This document shows positions 35,071 through 43,556 of a stretch of DNA of 64,000 nucleotides, one piece after another. The first letter of the stretch is position 1. The number at the start of each line of letters is the position of its first letter. Under the pieces are notes generated by a model, which searched no databases, was not told the DNA's origin, and saw only the letters and a program-made list of their open reading frames with translations. Source of the stretch: Neobacillus rhizophilus (GTDB lineage: Bacteria > Bacillota > Bacilli > Bacillales > Cytobacillaceae); NCBI RefSeq assembly GCF_018343535.1, contig NZ_JAGYPF010000003.1:62001-126000 (forward strand), in the 5' to 3' direction. The position numbers and the translations under genes are program-made.

Positions 35071-37179
35071 ATGAAATCATTCTTGCAATCTCTCACAGAC
35101 CGTGTCTCGACCAAAAAAGGAATGTGGATTACGCTTGGAATCTGGTTTGCGGCCGCGATGCTGCTGGCAGTCTTGGCTCCAGGCGCCAAGGACTACGAAG
35201 TGTCAAGCATAAAGTCTATTCCGGAAGATGCCCAGTCGGTCATCGCCCAAAAGAAAGTGGATAAATACTTTAAAGACAATGAAGGAATTCCTGCTATTCT
35301 AGTTTTTCAAGCGAAGAAAAGTGAAATCACTTTTCCTCAGCTAGCCAGCATCGTCGACAGCATAGAGAAGGAAAAAATCGATGGTGTCGATCAGATGGTG
35401 CCACTATCGAAACTGCCTCCGCAGGCTGCCGCAGATTTCTTTTCTGACGATAAAACCACAGCTATTCTTCCTTTAACCATTGATTCATCCTTAGAGACAA
35501 AGGAAATTAAAAAGGTGGAGGAAGCGATTCAGGAAATCGTCAAGAAAAACTCCGATTTAACCTTTTACGTAACTGGTCCTGCAGGTATTGCCACCGATAC
35601 CCTGGATCTATTTTCAAGAGCAGATATTGTCCTTTTATTATCAACAGTCGGCCTAATCCTTGTGCTATTGATTGTGATTTACCGCTCACCGCTTTTGGCG
35701 TTAATTCCGCTACTGGCTGCCGCCTTTGTGTATGAAGTGGTGATGCAGACACTTGGCCTGATGGGCAAGGCAGGGCTGGTAATGAGCAGCCAAACGCTGT
35801 CTATCATGACTATTCTTCTGTTTGCGGCCGTGATTGATTATTCTTTATTTGTATTCTCGCGGTTTAGAGAAGAATTGAAAAAACATGAGAATAAATTTGA
35901 TGCGATGAGGCAGGCGATGCGGGAAGTCGGAACCCCTGTGTTTTATTCCGGCGGTACCGTTCTTGCGGCCATGTTGGTATTATTTTTTGCAAGATTTGGT
36001 GATTACCGGAACTTTGCTCCAACATTTGCCACCACCATGCTGATTATCATGATTGCATCGGTGACTTTGGTTCCAGCCTTGTTTGCACTTTTTGGCAGAA
36101 AATCCTTTTGGCCGATGATTCCTAAGGTGGGCCAGGATGCTATCAAAACTAATTCGTTATGGAGCCGGATCGGGCACTTTGTTGCTAGAAAACCGGGGCT
36201 TTCTGTTGCGGTGCTCGGATTGATTCTAATCGTGTCAGCAAGCAATATGGTGAACATGAAATTTGAATTTGATACGATGAAATCATTTCCGAAAGATATG
36301 CCGTCCCGAATGGGCTATGAAATTCTTGAGGAGAAATTTGAAAAAGGCGACCTCGCCCCAACGACCGTTTTATTTGAAGGTTCAGAGCCACTATCTGCCG
36401 AACAACAGGATGCATTGAAAAACAAACTTGCTGAACAGGACTTGGTAAGCTCCGTAAGTGTCAATGGTACCGCAGAAGAAGGTAAAGTCGTTCAATACAG
36501 TTTAACTTTTGCAGAAAATCCATACTCCGCCAAAACGATGGATGCTTTGGAGGATATGCGGGACAGCGCTGATAAAATCGCTGCCTCGGCTGGTGTGAAC
36601 GGGGACATTTATTTTGCCGGCGAAACAGCCACGAAAGTCGATGACCGCTCTATTAATGACCGAGACCTAATCTTCATTGTGGCGCTTGAGACGCTTTTGA
36701 TTTTCGTGATGCTAATAAGTTTGACCAGGTCAATCAAGATGTCGGTTTATATGATTGGGACCATCTTGATTTCATTCCTTGCCGCCCTGGGGCTGGGAAT
36801 GTTTCTAAGCAATCTGTTCTTTGATATCGATACCATCAGCAACCGCGTTCCGCTGTATTCGTTTGTGTTCTTAATTGCACTTGGGATTGATTACAATATC
36901 ATGTTGATTTCCCGTTATCAAGAAGAAAGAGCTAAGTACTCGGTTCGAGAGGCAGTCCAAATTGCAGTCGCCAGCACGGGCGGAGTCATTTCTTCCGCAG
37001 GACTAATTCTCGCGGCTACCTTTGCCGTTCTGATGACACAGCCAATTCAACTCCTATTCGTTTTCGGCTTCATCGTCGCCATTGGGATCCTGCTGGATAC
37101 CTTTTTGGTAAGGGGCATCCTCCTGCCGGGACTTATTGTACTATTTGAAAAGGAAAAGGCTTCAGGGAAACAGATGTGA
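35071..37179 (+). CDS. MMPL-family RND transporter (YdfJ-like)
   Basis: The 702-residue protein has 12 predicted membrane helices in two halves, each with a large outer loop. First half: RADIVLLLSTVGLILVLLIVIYRSPLLALIPL, FAAVIDYSLFVFSRFREEL (proton-relay Asp) and FARFGDYRNFAPTFATTMLI. Second half: SFVFLIALGIDYNIMLISRYQEE and STGGVISSAGLILAATFAVL. MMPL proteins export lipids, siderophores or drugs. It has its own promoter with three operators, controlled by the upstream TetR. ATG 35071 has AAAGGAGTACCAAT; the open frame starts earlier (35053). Confidence 0.9.
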   Translation: MKSFLQSLTDRVSTKKGMWITLGIWFAAAMLLAVLAPGAKDYEVSSIKSIPEDAQSVIAQKKVDKYFKDNEGIPAILVFQAKKSEITFPQLASIVDSIEKEKIDGVDQMVPLSKLPPQAAADFFSDDKTTAILPLTIDSSLETKEIKKVEEAIQEIVKKNSDLTFYVTGPAGIATDTLDLFSRADIVLLLSTVGLILVLLIVIYRSPLLALIPLLAAAFVYEVVMQTLGLMGKAGLVMSSQTLSIMTILLFAAVIDYSLFVFSRFREELKKHENKFDAMRQAMREVGTPVFYSGGTVLAAMLVLFFARFGDYRNFAPTFATTMLIIMIASVTLVPALFALFGRKSFWPMIPKVGQDAIKTNSLWSRIGHFVARKPGLSVAVLGLILIVSASNMVNMKFEFDTMKSFPKDMPSRMGYEILEEKFEKGDLAPTTVLFEGSEPLSAEQQDALKNKLAEQDLVSSVSVNGTAEEGKVVQYSLTFAENPYSAKTMDALEDMRDSADKIAASAGVNGDIYFAGETATKVDDRSINDRDLIFIVALETLLIFVMLISLTRSIKMSVYMIGTILISFLAALGLGMFLSNLFFDIDTISNRVPLYSFVFLIALGIDYNIMLISRYQEERAKYSVREAVQIAVASTGGVISSAGLILAATFAVLMTQPIQLLFVFGFIVAIGILLDTFLVRGILLPGLIVLFEKEKASGKQM

Positions 37180-37185
37180 GACAAA

Positions 37186-37234
37186 GGGACGGTTCTTATG
37201 CATCAATTCTAAATGATGTATAAGAACCGTCCCC
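37186..37234. repeat. Palindromic GGGACGG repeat, copy 10
   Basis: Left arm GGGACGGTTCTTATGCATC and right arm GATGTATAAGAACCGTCCC pair with one G-T wobble. It lies between mmpL (plus) and pirin (minus), so it may serve as a convergent terminator. Confidence 0.9.
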
Positions 37235-37248
37235 ATGCACTCCATGCA

Positions 37249-38265
37249 CTATCTTTCCTCTATTCTTCCATCCCCATGACGTGCAAATCTGCCATCACTT
37301 GGTTCATTGACAGGGTCCATCCGGCCCCATGGCCAGCCGCCGAATTGTGTTCTGCGATAGTCGTTGAAGGCTTCTCGGATTTCCTGTTCTGAATTCATGA
37401 CGAACGGGCCATGCTGCACGACTGGTTCGCCAATCGGTTCACCTTCAAGAACGAGAATATATGCCTCTTTTTCGCCATTGGTGATTTCGATTTCCTGGTC
37501 CCCTGTAAGCTTGGCACGATGATAAGCTTGGACAGTTGTCCCCTCCAGATAGATTTCTTCTCCTTCGTAAAAATAAATGTTACGATTCAATGTTTTGGAT
37601 ACCGCCGGCATTGTAAACACCGCTCCCGGTTCCATCCGAATAAGATAGATTCCGACATGATTATTAGGGTCATTTGCCCATGAAGCAGCAGCCGGATCTA
37701 AGCTGTTTTTTCCCTGAAGTTTTCCTGCAATCAGCCGGACTGTCGTTTTCTTCCCATTTGCATCTGCGGATTCTATTTCAGGAATATCTTCAGCCCACAG
37801 CATTTTATAATCTGGATTTGCTGTTTTATCCTTAGCGGCAAGATTCAGCCAAATTTGAAAAAGCTCCAGCGGGTTGCCTTTGTCCTTATGGACAAGCGGA
37901 AACATTTCCGTATGCAGGCTGCCTTTCCCGGTTGTCAGCCACTGCACATCCCCATTTCCATACCGCCCTCTTGCTCCTGTAGAATCAAAATGATCAACCA
38001 ATCCTTCCAAAACAATCGTTACTGTTTCAAATCCCTTGTGCGGGTGCGCCGGAAATCCTGGTACCGTTGTGCCATGATACATCCGAAAACCATCTTTAAT
38101 CATAAAATCCTGACCGAGATTCCTGCCAGCCAATGATGTGCTAGGCCCCTGTTCATCATTTCCCGCTGGATAAGCATCATTATGATGCACGGTCATTAAA
38201 AATGGATCCTCCGTCACCCATGGAAAGCCCAACTTCTGTATATTAAGGATTTTCTTATTAGACAT
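37249..38265 (-). CDS. Pirin family protein
   Basis: The 338-residue cupin protein has the pirin metal motif HPHKGFETVTIVLEGLVDHFDS and the second block WLTTGKGSLHTEMFP with His/Glu ligands. The C-terminal cupin (PAVSKTLNRNIYFYEGEEIYLEG) and QHGPFVMNSEQEIREAFNDYRRTQFGGWPW end are typical. Bacterial pirins act as quercetinases or redox-sensitive regulators of central metabolism; the role here is open. TAGGAGGGTAAATAAA precedes the ATG. A run of unusual tail residues (GRFARHGDGRIEER) follows. Confidence 0.85.
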   Translation of the reverse strand: MSNKKILNIQKLGFPWVTEDPFLMTVHHNDAYPAGNDEQGPSTSLAGRNLGQDFMIKDGFRMYHGTTVPGFPAHPHKGFETVTIVLEGLVDHFDSTGARGRYGNGDVQWLTTGKGSLHTEMFPLVHKDKGNPLELFQIWLNLAAKDKTANPDYKMLWAEDIPEIESADANGKKTTVRLIAGKLQGKNSLDPAAASWANDPNNHVGIYLIRMEPGAVFTMPAVSKTLNRNIYFYEGEEIYLEGTTVQAYHRAKLTGDQEIEITNGEKEAYILVLEGEPIGEPVVQHGPFVMNSEQEIREAFNDYRRTQFGGWPWGRMDPVNEPSDGRFARHGDGRIEER

Positions 38266-38416
38266 TTTATTTACCCTCCTAAATTTTCAAAAAATGTTCT
38301 TATTTATCTCAAAACAAAGTTATCTGAATCACACCTTCTTATACTTTCCAAAAGTACAATCGAAATGATTTTAACAAAAACAAAGGAGATGATGCATCTT
38401 TGCGGATTTTGAAGCC

Positions 38417-38467
38417 CGGGGACGGTTCTCTTGCTTCAATTCTGAATGAGGCAAAAGAACCGTCCCC
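38417..38467. repeat. Palindromic GGGACGG repeat, copy 11
   Basis: Left arm GGGGACGGTTCTCTTGCTTC and right arm GAGGCAAAAGAACCGTCCCC. The outer arms match and the centre has mismatches, so this copy is partly decayed. Confidence 0.85.
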
Positions 38468-38502
38468 ATGCATCACTTATCTTGATTTAGGAGGTTATTT
38501 TT

Positions 38503-38820
38503 TTGTTAAATATTTTGGTTTTTGTGTTGATTGCGGTTACTTTGGTTTTGCTGAGTATTTTTGTGGATGGGCTGATTGAGTTGAATAGGCAGGAGCAGGA
38601 GGATAAGAACCATTTTGTAAGAGATGGTTTGGAGGGTTATATGGACCAGACTTTTGGTATTGGTAGATTTAAAGTTTTCAAAACATTGCTTGATAGCGAA
38701 GGAAACATTAGATATCTGGTGTATTTGCCGAAGTACGAGTGGCTCAAAGCGCCTACATATCATTGGTATGAAGTTTATGAAGCCCCTAATGGCTACCGTC
38801 ATATCGCATACGAAAGATAA
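38503..38820 (+). CDS. Small membrane-anchored protein, unknown
   Basis: The 105-residue protein starts at TTG 38503, eight bases after TAGGAGG. One N-terminal membrane helix (residues 2-24) is followed by a soluble domain FVRDGLEGYMDQTFGIGRFKVFKTLLDSEGNIRYLVYLPKYEWL. No family recognised. A terminator follows directly, and the repeat at 38417 lies just before its ribosome binding site. Confidence 0.6.
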   Translation: MLNILVFVLIAVTLVLLSIFVDGLIELNRQEQEDKNHFVRDGLEGYMDQTFGIGRFKVFKTLLDSEGNIRYLVYLPKYEWLKAPTYHWYEVYEAPNGYRHIAYER

Positions 38821-38828
38821 TTTTTCTA

Positions 38829-38860
38829 AAAAACACCCCAAGTCTATTGAGGTGTTTTTT
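38829..38860 (+). terminator. Terminator after the small membrane protein
   Basis: AAAAACACC and GGTGTTTTTT pair across a 13-base loop between two convergent genes, so it can act on both strands. Confidence 0.75.
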
Positions 38861-38898
38861 CCTTTCATTATTATCTTGTATTCTAGGTTAAACTCAAT

Positions 38899-39885
38899 TT
38901 ACAAATTGGTCATTTCCCCCATGACCCAATTTGTTCGCGCACCTGACTCTCCAGTACTAGGGCACTTGTTGCCATCTCCAGTCAATTCTTCCACTATTGT
39001 TTCCACAAGAGGCTGATGAACATGCTGCGGCGGTTCAAAACTCCATTGCTCCGCGCCTTTAGAAGTTGTCAAAACAATAGGTTCCGACCCAAAAGTGGAA
39101 AAGGTAATTTTCCCTTTACTACCAACGATTTCGTTGACATCGACATTTTCAAAAACGGAAAAGCACCAAGTTCCTGTGCCATGGATTCCTGATTCGAACA
39201 TGTATGTACCAGTCACAATATCTTCCGCCCGGTAAAAACCCCCCTGGTTGGAGGCAAATCCGTTAACGTCCTTTATCGGCCCCAGCAGGAAATCAAATAA
39301 ATCAAGGGTGTGGCTGGCGAGGTCGTAATACAGCCCGCCGCCTGAAATTTCAGGTTGTACTCTCCATGAGAGTTTTTCGGGGTCCTTTACGTCATCTGAA
39401 GCTTTTTGATACTGCGCTGTTGAAACAAAACGGACATCTCCGATTGCGTTGTTCTCCAACAACTCTTTAATTTTTAAAAATCGAGGCATTGCCCTGCGGT
39501 AGTAGGCAACAAATAATGGAACGCCGGCGGCCTTGCAGGCAGCAATCATTTCCTGGCATTCGGCAAAGTTGAGCGCCATTGGCTTTTCTACATAGACAGG
39601 TTTTCCCGCCTGTGCAGCTTTAAGGGTATATTCTTTGTGTGAACCGGGTGGTGTCGCAATGTACACAGCATCCACATCCGGGTCGTTTATAAGTGAATCG
39701 GCATTATCGTACCATTTCGGGACATGGTGCCTCTCCGCATAGTCTTTCGCTAGTTCACCGGTTCTTCTCATAACAGCAACTAACTCTGAATTTTTAACTT
39801 TTTGAAAAGCTGGCCCGCTCTTTACCTCAGTAACATTACCGCAGCCAATAATACCCCAACGAACCTTTTTGAATTTCATGGTCAT
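38899..39885 (-). CDS. Gfo/Idh/MocA family oxidoreductase
   Basis: The 328-residue NAD(P)-dependent oxidoreductase has the N-terminal Rossmann motif VRWGIIGCGNVTEVKSG and the EKPMALNFAECQEMI segment with the catalytic Lys. The C-terminal domain has GGGLYYDLASHTLDLFDFLLGP. It probably acts on a sugar or inositol-like polyol. The start may be ATG 39885 or 39879; AAGGAG lies four and ten bases before them. A second relative is at 52648-53643. Confidence 0.87.
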   Translation of the reverse strand: MTMKFKKVRWGIIGCGNVTEVKSGPAFQKVKNSELVAVMRRTGELAKDYAERHHVPKWYDNADSLINDPDVDAVYIATPPGSHKEYTLKAAQAGKPVYVEKPMALNFAECQEMIAACKAAGVPLFVAYYRRAMPRFLKIKELLENNAIGDVRFVSTAQYQKASDDVKDPEKLSWRVQPEISGGGLYYDLASHTLDLFDFLLGPIKDVNGFASNQGGFYRAEDIVTGTYMFESGIHGTGTWCFSVFENVDVNEIVGSKGKITFSTFGSEPIVLTTSKGAEQWSFEPPQHVHQPLVETIVEELTGDGNKCPSTGESGARTNWVMGEMTNL

Positions 39886-40114
39886 AGGTCTCCTTCTTCT
39901 TTGTTGTCTCGGATTTATTTAATCTTTCCCAATGATCTAGAAAAGCAGATCACTTTTAATATAAGGCCATTATCTCTAAGTATATTATAAAAATCGGTAA
40001 AATCGGTAGAATTTGTTGGGATGCAAGCACCTGGATACGGATGTGGAACGTTCGTCCATATATAGTGAAGCCTCGGCTTTTATTACCATAAACGATTGGA
40101 CTTAAATGATTAAC
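39886..40114. other. Intergenic stretch upstream of the Gfo/Idh/MocA gene
   Basis: About 230 bases without a supportable gene. It contains a tandem AAATCGGTA AAATCGGTA (near 39991-40009) and a short frame ATGCAAGCACCTGGATACGG that stops after 14 codons. Promoter elements could not be assigned with confidence. Confidence 0.4.
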
Positions 40115-40160
40115 GGGGACGGTTCTTTTGCATCACTAAACGATGCAAAAGAACGTCCCC
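40115..40160. repeat. Palindromic GGGACGG repeat, copy 12
   Basis: Left arm GGGACGGTTCTTTTGCATC and right arm GATGCAAAAGAACGTCCCC; one C is missing from the right arm (GAACGTCCCC instead of GAACCGTCCCC). Located between two minus-strand genes. Confidence 0.88.
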
Positions 40161-40165
40161 ATGCT

Positions 40166-41125
40166 TCACTTGATTAGATTTGCTGGAGTATCGCCTTTTA
40201 GGCCGGAAACGAGGTTAGTTGCCGCTGTCATTGCCATTTGAAAGCGGGTTTCATAGGTGGCTGAGCCGATATGCGGCAGAGTTACGACGTTCTTCATTGA
40301 AAGTAGCGGATTGTCCATATTGATTGGTTCCTGAACAAACACATCCAAGCCGGCACCGGCAATTTCACCAGTTTGCAGGGCCTTAATTAACTCTTCTTCG
40401 TCAACGGTTTTCCCTCTTGACGCATTGATAAAAATCGCCGACTTTTTCATCAGCCCAAACTCTCTTTTTCCGATTAAGTTTTCGGTTTCCGGCGTTAGCG
40501 GCGTCAGGAGGCAGACAAAATCGGAGTTCTTCAACAATTCTTCCATTGAACAATAGGTAGCGCCATACTTCTCTTCTGCAGCCATATTTCTAGACCGATT
40601 GTGGTATAGAATTTCCATATCAAAGCCACAGTGCGCCCTTTTGGCCACGGTAGTGCCGACTCCCCCCATGCCAATGATTCCTAATACCTTATGATGGACA
40701 TCTACCCCATACCACTGTTCTTTCAGTTCGGATTTCCACTGCCCGGCTCTCACCCATTGGTCCAATTCCGGAATCCTCCTGGCCGAAGCCAATATTAATC
40801 CCATAATCGTATCCGCTACCGTATCATTCAATACTTCTGGGGTATTCGTTGCCATGACTCCACGAGCTGTCAATGCCGCTATATCCAGATTATCGTACCC
40901 AACTGACATATTGCTTACAATTTTTAACTGGGGAGCCTTGTCCAATAAATCGGCGTACACTTTCAACCTAGAACCCAATATCCCATCCGCATTTACCAAC
41001 TCCTGAAAAAATGCAGGATATGTATTTGAATCTAGTTCCTCAAAATAAACGACCTCACAGGTTTGCTGTACAAATTCCAATATTTTAGGATCTACTTTTT
41101 TATAAACTATCACTTTTGGTTTCAA
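40166..41125 (-). CDS. D-isomer 2-hydroxyacid dehydrogenase
   Basis: This 319-residue NAD-dependent dehydrogenase has the motif LGIIGMGGVGTTVAKRA (GxGxxG), the catalytic Arg in NASRGKTVDEEEL, Glu in QEP and His in TLPHIGSATYETR. It reduces glyoxylate, hydroxypyruvate or 2-keto acids. The frame starts at ATG 41155, inside the flank of a palindromic repeat. The TTG at 41125 is preferred: AGGAGG lies seven bases upstream, and MKPKVIVYKK fits the family start. Confidence 0.88.
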   Translation of the reverse strand: MKPKVIVYKKVDPKILEFVQQTCEVVYFEELDSNTYPAFFQELVNADGILGSRLKVYADLLDKAPQLKIVSNMSVGYDNLDIAALTARGVMATNTPEVLNDTVADTIMGLILASARRIPELDQWVRAGQWKSELKEQWYGVDVHHKVLGIIGMGGVGTTVAKRAHCGFDMEILYHNRSRNMAAEEKYGATYCSMEELLKNSDFVCLLTPLTPETENLIGKREFGLMKKSAIFINASRGKTVDEEELIKALQTGEIAGAGLDVFVQEPINMDNPLLSMKNVVTLPHIGSATYETRFQMAMTAATNLVSGLKGDTPANLIK

Positions 41126-41156
41126 CTCTACCCCTCCTAATTTACATTGAAACATA

Positions 41157-41202
41157 GGGACGGTTCTTTTGCCTCACTAAATGAGGCAAAAGAACCGTCC
41201 CC
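41157..41202. repeat. Palindromic GGGACGG repeat, copy 13
   Basis: GGGACGGTTCTTTTGCCTC and GAGGCAAAAGAACCGTCCC are exact complements with an eight-base loop; the GCCTC/GAGGC centre is a further paired variant. This is the rightmost copy. Confidence 0.9.
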
Positions 41203-41207
41203 ATGCA

Positions 41208-41888
41208 TCACAAAATCTTATATTGGTTAACAGGCCGGCCAATTCCGCCATATTCGATGATGATTTCCACTTTTCCGCTTTGTTCGAGATATTCTAGGTA
41301 CCTTCTCGCGGTGACACGGGCGAGGCCGATGCCTTCGGCGACTGCTTCTGCAGAGATGGCCTGGTCCCGCCCTTTTAAATATTCGATTACCTTTTCAAGT
41401 GTCAACATATTCAGTCCTTTTGGCAGCTCGCTTTTGTCCTGCTTGCCTCGCTGAAATAACAAATGATCCAATTCCTGCTGGGAAATCGCATCTTTTTTCA
41501 AAAGACTGCTATGATAATTCCGGTAATTCATCAAAGCTTGCTGGATCCTCTCAAATTTAAAGGGCTTCATGATATAATCAACGGCCCCATGCTGCAGAAC
41601 ATCACGGACCGTTTCAATATCACTTGCGGCCGTTACCGCAATTACATCCGTTCCGAGTTCCTCTGACCGAATTTGTTTGATTGTCGTAATTCCATTTTGG
41701 TTGGGCATATAAATATCGATAAAAACGAGGTCCGGCTTTTCTTTTTTGATAAGCTCAATCCCCTCTTTTCCATTTGAGGCAATACCAATGACCTTATACC
41801 CTTCTACCCTCTCCACAAACTGCCTGTTTATTTCTTGAACCATCGGATCATCCTCTATTAATAGAACCCGAATTAGCCCTTCAGCCAT
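41208..41888 (-). CDS. dctR: C4-dicarboxylate response regulator
   Basis: The 226-residue regulator has an N-terminal receiver (RVLLIEDDPMVQEINRQF, phospho-Asp in DLVFIDIYMPNQNG, Lys in YIMKPFKFERI) and a C-terminal HTH of the CitB/DcuR type (QAISAEAVAEGIGLARVTARRYLEYLEQSGKV). It follows dctS by 16 bases and pairs with it. In B. subtilis DctR activates dctP for succinate, fumarate and malate uptake. Confidence 0.92.
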   Translation of the reverse strand: MAEGLIRVLLIEDDPMVQEINRQFVERVEGYKVIGIASNGKEGIELIKKEKPDLVFIDIYMPNQNGITTIKQIRSEELGTDVIAVTAASDIETVRDVLQHGAVDYIMKPFKFERIQQALMNYRNYHSSLLKKDAISQQELDHLLFQRGKQDKSELPKGLNMLTLEKVIEYLKGRDQAISAEAVAEGIGLARVTARRYLEYLEQSGKVEIIIEYGGIGRPVNQYKIL

Positions 41889-41904
41889 ATAACAATCCCC
41901 CTTG

Positions 41905-43476
41905 TTAAATCGTTACAATAAAGGTCGTCCCTTTTCCAAGGTCAGATTCTACCTGAATTGTTCCCCCCGCCCGATCAACGATTTCTTTTATTAAATAAAG
42001 CCCAATTCCATGATCCAAGCTGTCCTTGGTTGAAAAGCCCTTTGTAAAAATATGCGGCAGAACGTTTTCAGGAATGCCGCTCCCGTTGTCTTCAACCAGA
42101 ATCGATAAAATCTCCTCATCATGTTCGATACTAACATAAATATTTTTCTCATCTATTTCCTTGTTCCTATAGGAATCAAACGCATTTTCAATGAGGTTTC
42201 CGATAATAATCACAAAATCATGTTCATCCAGTGGTTCTGGGAACGAATGCAGCCGGCTGTTGCGGTCAATATGTAAATGAATGCCCAATTCCTTGGCACG
42301 ACTAACCTTACTAATCATCAGACCTGAAAGACTTTCACTCTTAATATTCTTCGACAAAAATTGTGTCAGTTCTTCTTGCTCTTCTGCTGTTTGAAATACA
42401 TATTCAAGCGCTTTTTTCGGGTTCCCAAGCTGCAACAGGCCAGCAATTGTATGGAGCTTGTTCATATGTTCGTGATTTTGCACCCTTAAGGCACTGACAA
42501 AAGCTTTAAAGCCGGTTAACTCTTCGGCCAGTTTTTTTACTTCGGTCCGGTCTTGGAATATGGCAAGAGCTCCAATGATTTCATTATTTGCTTTAATCGG
42601 AATGCGATTACTGTGTATATTTAAATTTCGAACGGTCAGCTCTTTGTTATAAATTGGCTTCTTGAGCTCGAGAATTTCCGGCAATCTTGTGTCCGGTACT
42701 ACCTCGGCAATAGACCTGCCAATTACATCTCCTGAAATCCCCATCATTGTCTTTGCTTTATCATTAAAAATCGTAATCTTTTCGTCTTTGTCAATGGCGA
42801 TAATCCCTTCATGCATGGCATTAAAGGTTTCCGTCCGCTCCTGTACTAATTGAGCAATCTCATGCGGTTCCAAATTAAACATTTGCTTTTTCATTTTAGA
42901 AGCAAACAGCCAGGACCCCCAGCCGCCAAACAATAATGAGATAAAGCCGGCAAATAGAATTTCCATCCTTAAATCCCAAATCATTTCAAAAAAAGTAGGA
43001 AGTTTATAACCTGCCAGGACTACCCCGACTTGCTGATGCTCCTCATTCATAATCGGCACAAAGGCTCGAATCATCGTGCCTACTTCACCTTTTGCTTTCG
43101 TCGTGTAGGTAAGTTCGGCAAATGCCGGTCCCTCATCGCTCCCATTCGACCTTTTTCCGATCAAGCTTGGAAGGGGGTGGGATAGACGGATATGATTCAT
43201 ATCCATTACAACTATATAGTCCGCGTGATGGATGATTCGTAGTGTTTCTACTCGTTTGCGAATCTTTACCCTGTCCTCCATGCTTCCCGTAATATTGGAC
43301 TTGATTCCTACATCCTCTGCAATGGTTTGTGCCGAAAGTAGAGCCCTTTTTTGTAATTCAGCCTCTTCAGTATTGATGAAATTACTTATAACGATAATTC
43401 CGGCAAGTAACAAAGAGAATGAAACAATAAAAAAGATCAGCGCCGTAATCTTGGTTTGTATAGAGAGACGATTCAT
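41905..43476 (-). CDS. dctS: C4-dicarboxylate sensor histidine kinase
   Basis: The 523-residue kinase has a first membrane helix (about 12-33), an extracytoplasmic sensor domain (about 35-170), a second helix (about 172-192), a PAS domain (VQERTETFNAMHEGIIAIDKDEKI) and a SpoOB-like/HATPase region with the phospho-acceptor in RVQNHEHMNKLHTIAGLL and the ATPase motifs NLIENAFDS and DNGSGIPENVLPHIF. This is the CitA/DcuS architecture. The extracellular domain could contact the binding protein DctB, encoded divergently 80 bases away. Confidence 0.92.
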   Translation of the reverse strand: MNRLSIQTKITALIFFIVSFSLLLAGIIVISNFINTEEAELQKRALLSAQTIAEDVGIKSNITGSMEDRVKIRKRVETLRIIHHADYIVVMDMNHIRLSHPLPSLIGKRSNGSDEGPAFAELTYTTKAKGEVGTMIRAFVPIMNEEHQQVGVVLAGYKLPTFFEMIWDLRMEILFAGFISLLFGGWGSWLFASKMKKQMFNLEPHEIAQLVQERTETFNAMHEGIIAIDKDEKITIFNDKAKTMMGISGDVIGRSIAEVVPDTRLPEILELKKPIYNKELTVRNLNIHSNRIPIKANNEIIGALAIFQDRTEVKKLAEELTGFKAFVSALRVQNHEHMNKLHTIAGLLQLGNPKKALEYVFQTAEEQEELTQFLSKNIKSESLSGLMISKVSRAKELGIHLHIDRNSRLHSFPEPLDEHDFVIIIGNLIENAFDSYRNKEIDEKNIYVSIEHDEEILSILVEDNGSGIPENVLPHIFTKGFSTKDSLDHGIGLYLIKEIVDRAGGTIQVESDLGKGTTFIVTI

Positions 43477-43556
43477 AGAAGAATTCCTTTCAGATGAAAT
43501 CTACTAAAATAATTTTAACATGTTAAAATAATAAGGAAAACAAGGAGGAAGTTCTG

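Noticed and set aside
40021..40066. Short YjcZ-like frame MQAPGYGCGTFVHI
   Set aside because: Only a GYGxGTF-like start is similar; it stops after 14 codons and lacks the hydrophobic tail of YjcZ proteins.
14106..41202. CRISPR array interpretation of the repeated GGGACGG elements
   Set aside because: Copies are 1-6 kb apart, are palindromic themselves and are not separated by unique spacers of fixed length; no cas genes are present.
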